Part shown: positions 5,867-7,326 of the stretch, piece by piece | How the letters are laid out: each line of letters begins with the position of its first letter | Position numbering within the stretch: position 1 is the stretch's first letter | The notes under the pieces: generated by a model | Seen by the model: the letters and a program-made list of their open reading frames with translations, nothing else | Told to the model about the DNA's origin: nothing | Database searches by the model: none | Program-made: the position numbers and the translations under genes | Source of the DNA: Chitinophagaceae bacterium | Lineage (GTDB): Bacteria > Bacteroidota > Bacteroidia > Chitinophagales > Chitinophagaceae | DNA length: 7,326 bases | Reading direction: 5' to 3' | NCBI GenBank assembly: GCA_003136915.1 | Contig: PLEB01000397.1 | Location: 1-7,326, forward strand

Positions 5867-6879
5867 GTCAGGCAAATATTTAAATTTGACTCGTAAAAAT
5901 CAGTATTGATATTTGTAGTCAGCTCATATTTTTCAGAATATAATAGTTCTAATCTTCTTTTTAAATTGGCAATGCCAATACCATTTGACATTTTTGCAAT
6001 ACCGTCTTGCTGAAAGTCCTTTGAATTCATACACGAGCAATATAAAAAACCAGCTTTGGTATATATCTTGATAGTTATTATGTTCTCTTTGTCAGAGAAA
6101 TTGCTCACAAATTTAAATGCATTTTCAATTGGAACAACTAACAAAAGAGGGGCGATCTTTAGCCCGGTTTCACAAATATCAATTTGAGAGTCAACAATTA
6201 AATCCTCATCTTTTCGCAAACGCTGAAAGGCTATATAATTTTTTATGTACTCTATTTCCATTCCCAGGTCTACTTTCTCGGCCCCACAATCATAAAGCTG
6301 ATACCTCAGCAATTTAGAAAACTGCAAAAGTATGTTTCTGGCCACCTGATTCCTTTTATCAATATGCCCGTAAATAGTATTTAGTGAGTTGAAAAGTGCA
6401 TGAGGATTGATTTGTGCTTTTAAATAATCTAATTCGTTTTTTACTCTTTCTTTTTCCAACAACTCCAATTGTCTTTGCGTCAGTATCCTGTCAATCAGCA
6501 TTTTCCCTATTGTAATAGCCAAAACCCAAAGTGAAATATTGAGGGCTGAATTAAAGTATAATGTGTTGAAGTCAATGATTGAAGGGATATGAAAATAATA
6601 GCGGTTCACTTGTAATGCAACCAAAGCTCTGAGCCACGCTGAAAGTGTAATGACTATTATTATTGCTGAAACAAAGAGAATATATTTCTTTTTGAACAAA
6701 AACCGCGGAACAATGAGATTATTGACCGTATAATAATCAGCTGTAATAAAAATTAAATAGCAAAACTCCACCGTCATTGTTTTGGTAAGCCTAACCGAAT
6801 AACTGCGAAAAAGAACTACCCATAAGAGGTAAATTCCTGCCCAGAAGAGAAAATGATATATGAATGTTCTGCCTTTCAA
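5863..6879 (-). CDS. LytS/YpdA-type membrane sensor histidine kinase
   Basis: The 338-residue product has four predicted membrane helices (about 8-25, 38-57, 66-90, 108-128), with no large extracellular domain, then a coiled-coil-like linker (132-152) and the His_kinase domain. The H-box is KAQINPHALFNSLN (154-167) with phospho-acceptor His160; the family normally has PHFLFN, so Ala161 replaces Phe. The N-box is VVPIENAFKF (248-257), where KH is the common ending. The G-box and closing helix GIGIANLKRRLELLY (300-314) are normal. It autophosphorylates and passes phosphate to the LytTR regulator encoded next to it, with a 4-bp ATGA overlap. The start is TTG at 6879: the frame closes with TAA at 6883-6885, no ATG lies between, and MKGRTFIYHFLFW is the expected N-terminus of the family. 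A perfect -7 match lies just upstream (6894-6901). The signal sensed is unknown. Confidence 0.92.
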   Translation of the reverse strand: MKGRTFIYHFLFWAGIYLLWVVLFRSYSVRLTKTMTVEFCYLIFITADYYTVNNLIVPRFLFKKKYILFVSAIIIVITLSAWLRALVALQVNRYYFHIPSIIDFNTLYFNSALNISLWVLAITIGKMLIDRILTQRQLELLEKERVKNELDYLKAQINPHALFNSLNTIYGHIDKRNQVARNILLQFSKLLRYQLYDCGAEKVDLGMEIEYIKNYIAFQRLRKDEDLIVDSQIDICETGLKIAPLLLVVPIENAFKFVSNFSDKENIITIKIYTKAGFLYCSCMNSKDFQQDGIAKMSNGIGIANLKRRLELLYSEKYELTTNINTDFYESNLNICLT

Positions 6880-6893
6880 TATTTATGTTTTTA

Positions 6894-6901
6894 CAAAGGT
6901 A
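6894..6901 (-). promoter_or_regulatory. -7 promoter element of the kinase-regulator operon
   Basis: On the minus strand TACCTTTG (6901-6894) matches TAnnTTTG fully. Transcription would start around 6888-6886, only about 8 bases before the TTG start codon, giving a nearly leaderless mRNA. No clear TTG -33 element is seen at the right distance, so an activator may be needed. Confidence 0.45.
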
Positions 6902-6985
6902 GCCACATCATGCAGCTTTAAATCTTTATTACATAATGCATCTAAAATCCTTGATAAACCAATACTTAATCAAGTAAAAGTTCTG

Positions 6986-7014
6986 GATGCTGTAAATAGT
7001 TTCAGATGCAGTAA
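6986..7014 (+). promoter_or_regulatory. Direct repeat, candidate LytTR regulator binding site
   Basis: GATGCTGTAA (6986-6995) and GATGCAGTAA (7005-7014) are 10-bp direct copies with one mismatch, 9 bases apart (period 19). LytTR domains bind pairs of about 9-10-bp direct repeats spaced about one helical turn apart (known YpdB and YehT sites have 11-13-base spacers). The pair ends 39 bases before the doxX-like ATG, an activator position. A further GATGC lies on the minus strand at 6942-6938, nearer the kinase promoter. Function is inferred only. Confidence 0.35.
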
Positions 7015-7053
7015 TGAAGGTTGGAAGTTTACATAATTAAAATAAAAAAAACA

Positions 7054-7326
7054 ATGAAAAGAGTTATCAATTGGTTTCTAAATCCACCTGTAACAGGTGA
7101 ATCAACCATTTTAATCATTCGCCTGATGGCCGGAACTGTCTTTTTTTGGGAAGGCATTTTGAAATTTGTTTATGTAAATCAAGGTGCCGGGCGATTTACA
7201 AAGCTAGGCTTTCCCTTCCCCGAAACCACTGCACATCTTATCGCAACAGGTGAAATTATTGGAGGCTTATTCTTAATATTTGGATTGTTCACAAGAATAA
7301 CAGCTTTCTATTTTATTGTACAGATG
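7054..7326 (+). CDS. DoxX-family membrane protein, N-terminal part
   Basis: The first 91 residues are present; the gene leaves the window at the right edge. ATG 7054 follows an A-rich leader (AATAAAAAAAACA), usual for Bacteroidota. The protein shows a first membrane helix with STILIIRLMAGTVFFWEG (17-34), the loop GRFTKLGFPFPE (46-57), which matches the 'G.f...GlP.P' block of DoxX proteins, a second helix with ATGEIIGGLFLIFGLFTR (64-81) and the start of a third. DoxX-family proteins are small four-helix inner-membrane proteins (about 130-150 residues); some relatives take part in thiosulfate:quinone oxidation or redox-stress resistance, but most are uncharacterised. It is divergent from the kinase-regulator operon and shares the 174-bp region with it, including the GATGCnGTAA repeat, so regulation by that pair is possible. 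Confidence 0.85.
   Translation, partial: MKRVINWFLNPPVTGESTILIIRLMAGTVFFWEGILKFVYVNQGAGRFTKLGFPFPETTAHLIATGEIIGGLFLIFGLFTRITAFYFIVQM

Noticed and set aside
6950..6976. Inverted repeats CTTGAT/ATCAAG and TACTT/AAGTA in the kinase-doxX gap
   Set aside because: Stems of 5-6 AT-rich bases are expected by chance here, and no T-run or known operator pattern goes with them.

Overview
The window reads as a piece of a Bacteroidota chromosome, most likely Chitinophagaceae or a near relative. The clues are signal peptides ending in ...SQ or ...NAQ, starts without Shine-Dalgarno sequences (A-rich leaders, several TTG/GTG starts), sequences resembling the Bacteroidota promoter (TTG ... TAnnTTTG), and a 4-TM LytS/YpdA-type kinase paired with a LytTR response regulator. 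I see no RNA gene, CRISPR array, transposase or phage gene. The placement is from pattern recognition only.

Layout. The left edge holds the 3' end of a plus-strand parvulin-type peptidyl-prolyl isomerase (2-352), converging with a minus-strand secreted alpha/beta hydrolase (372-1148). Next comes a minus-strand cluster, read right to left: a secreted lipocalin-like protein (4231-3758), an MFS transporter of the ACS type whose ATG overlaps the previous stop (TGATG), and a YUCCA/CzcO-like flavin monooxygenase. A stem-loop with a T-rich tail at 1179-1222 probably closes this cluster and separates it from the hydrolase. To the right, a one-TM DUF4760-like protein (4932-4414) stands alone. Then follow a short plus-strand remnant that looks like the N-terminus of an AlkD-type DNA alkylation repair protein (from 5052), and a minus-strand two-component operon: sensor kinase (6879-5863) and LytTR regulator (5866-5147), joined by a 4-bp ATGA overlap. 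A divergent DoxX-family membrane protein starts at 7054 and runs off the right edge.

How the genes may work together. The kinase and regulator are a clear signalling pair. The 174-bp divergent region between them and doxX holds a 10-bp direct repeat (GATGCnGTAA, 19-bp period) that could be a LytTR binding site, so control of doxX by this pair is a testable guess. The monooxygenase and ACS transporter could act on one small organic acid or its product, but nothing in the sequence names the substrate. The longest gene-free stretches are 4932-5051 (with the remnant region to 5146), 4232-4413 and 6880-7053, each under 300 bases.

No clearly new system is visible. The best leads are the direct repeat upstream of doxX, the truncated AlkD-like start that coincides with a step to AT-rich DNA, and the promoter-like element that decides the monooxygenase start.
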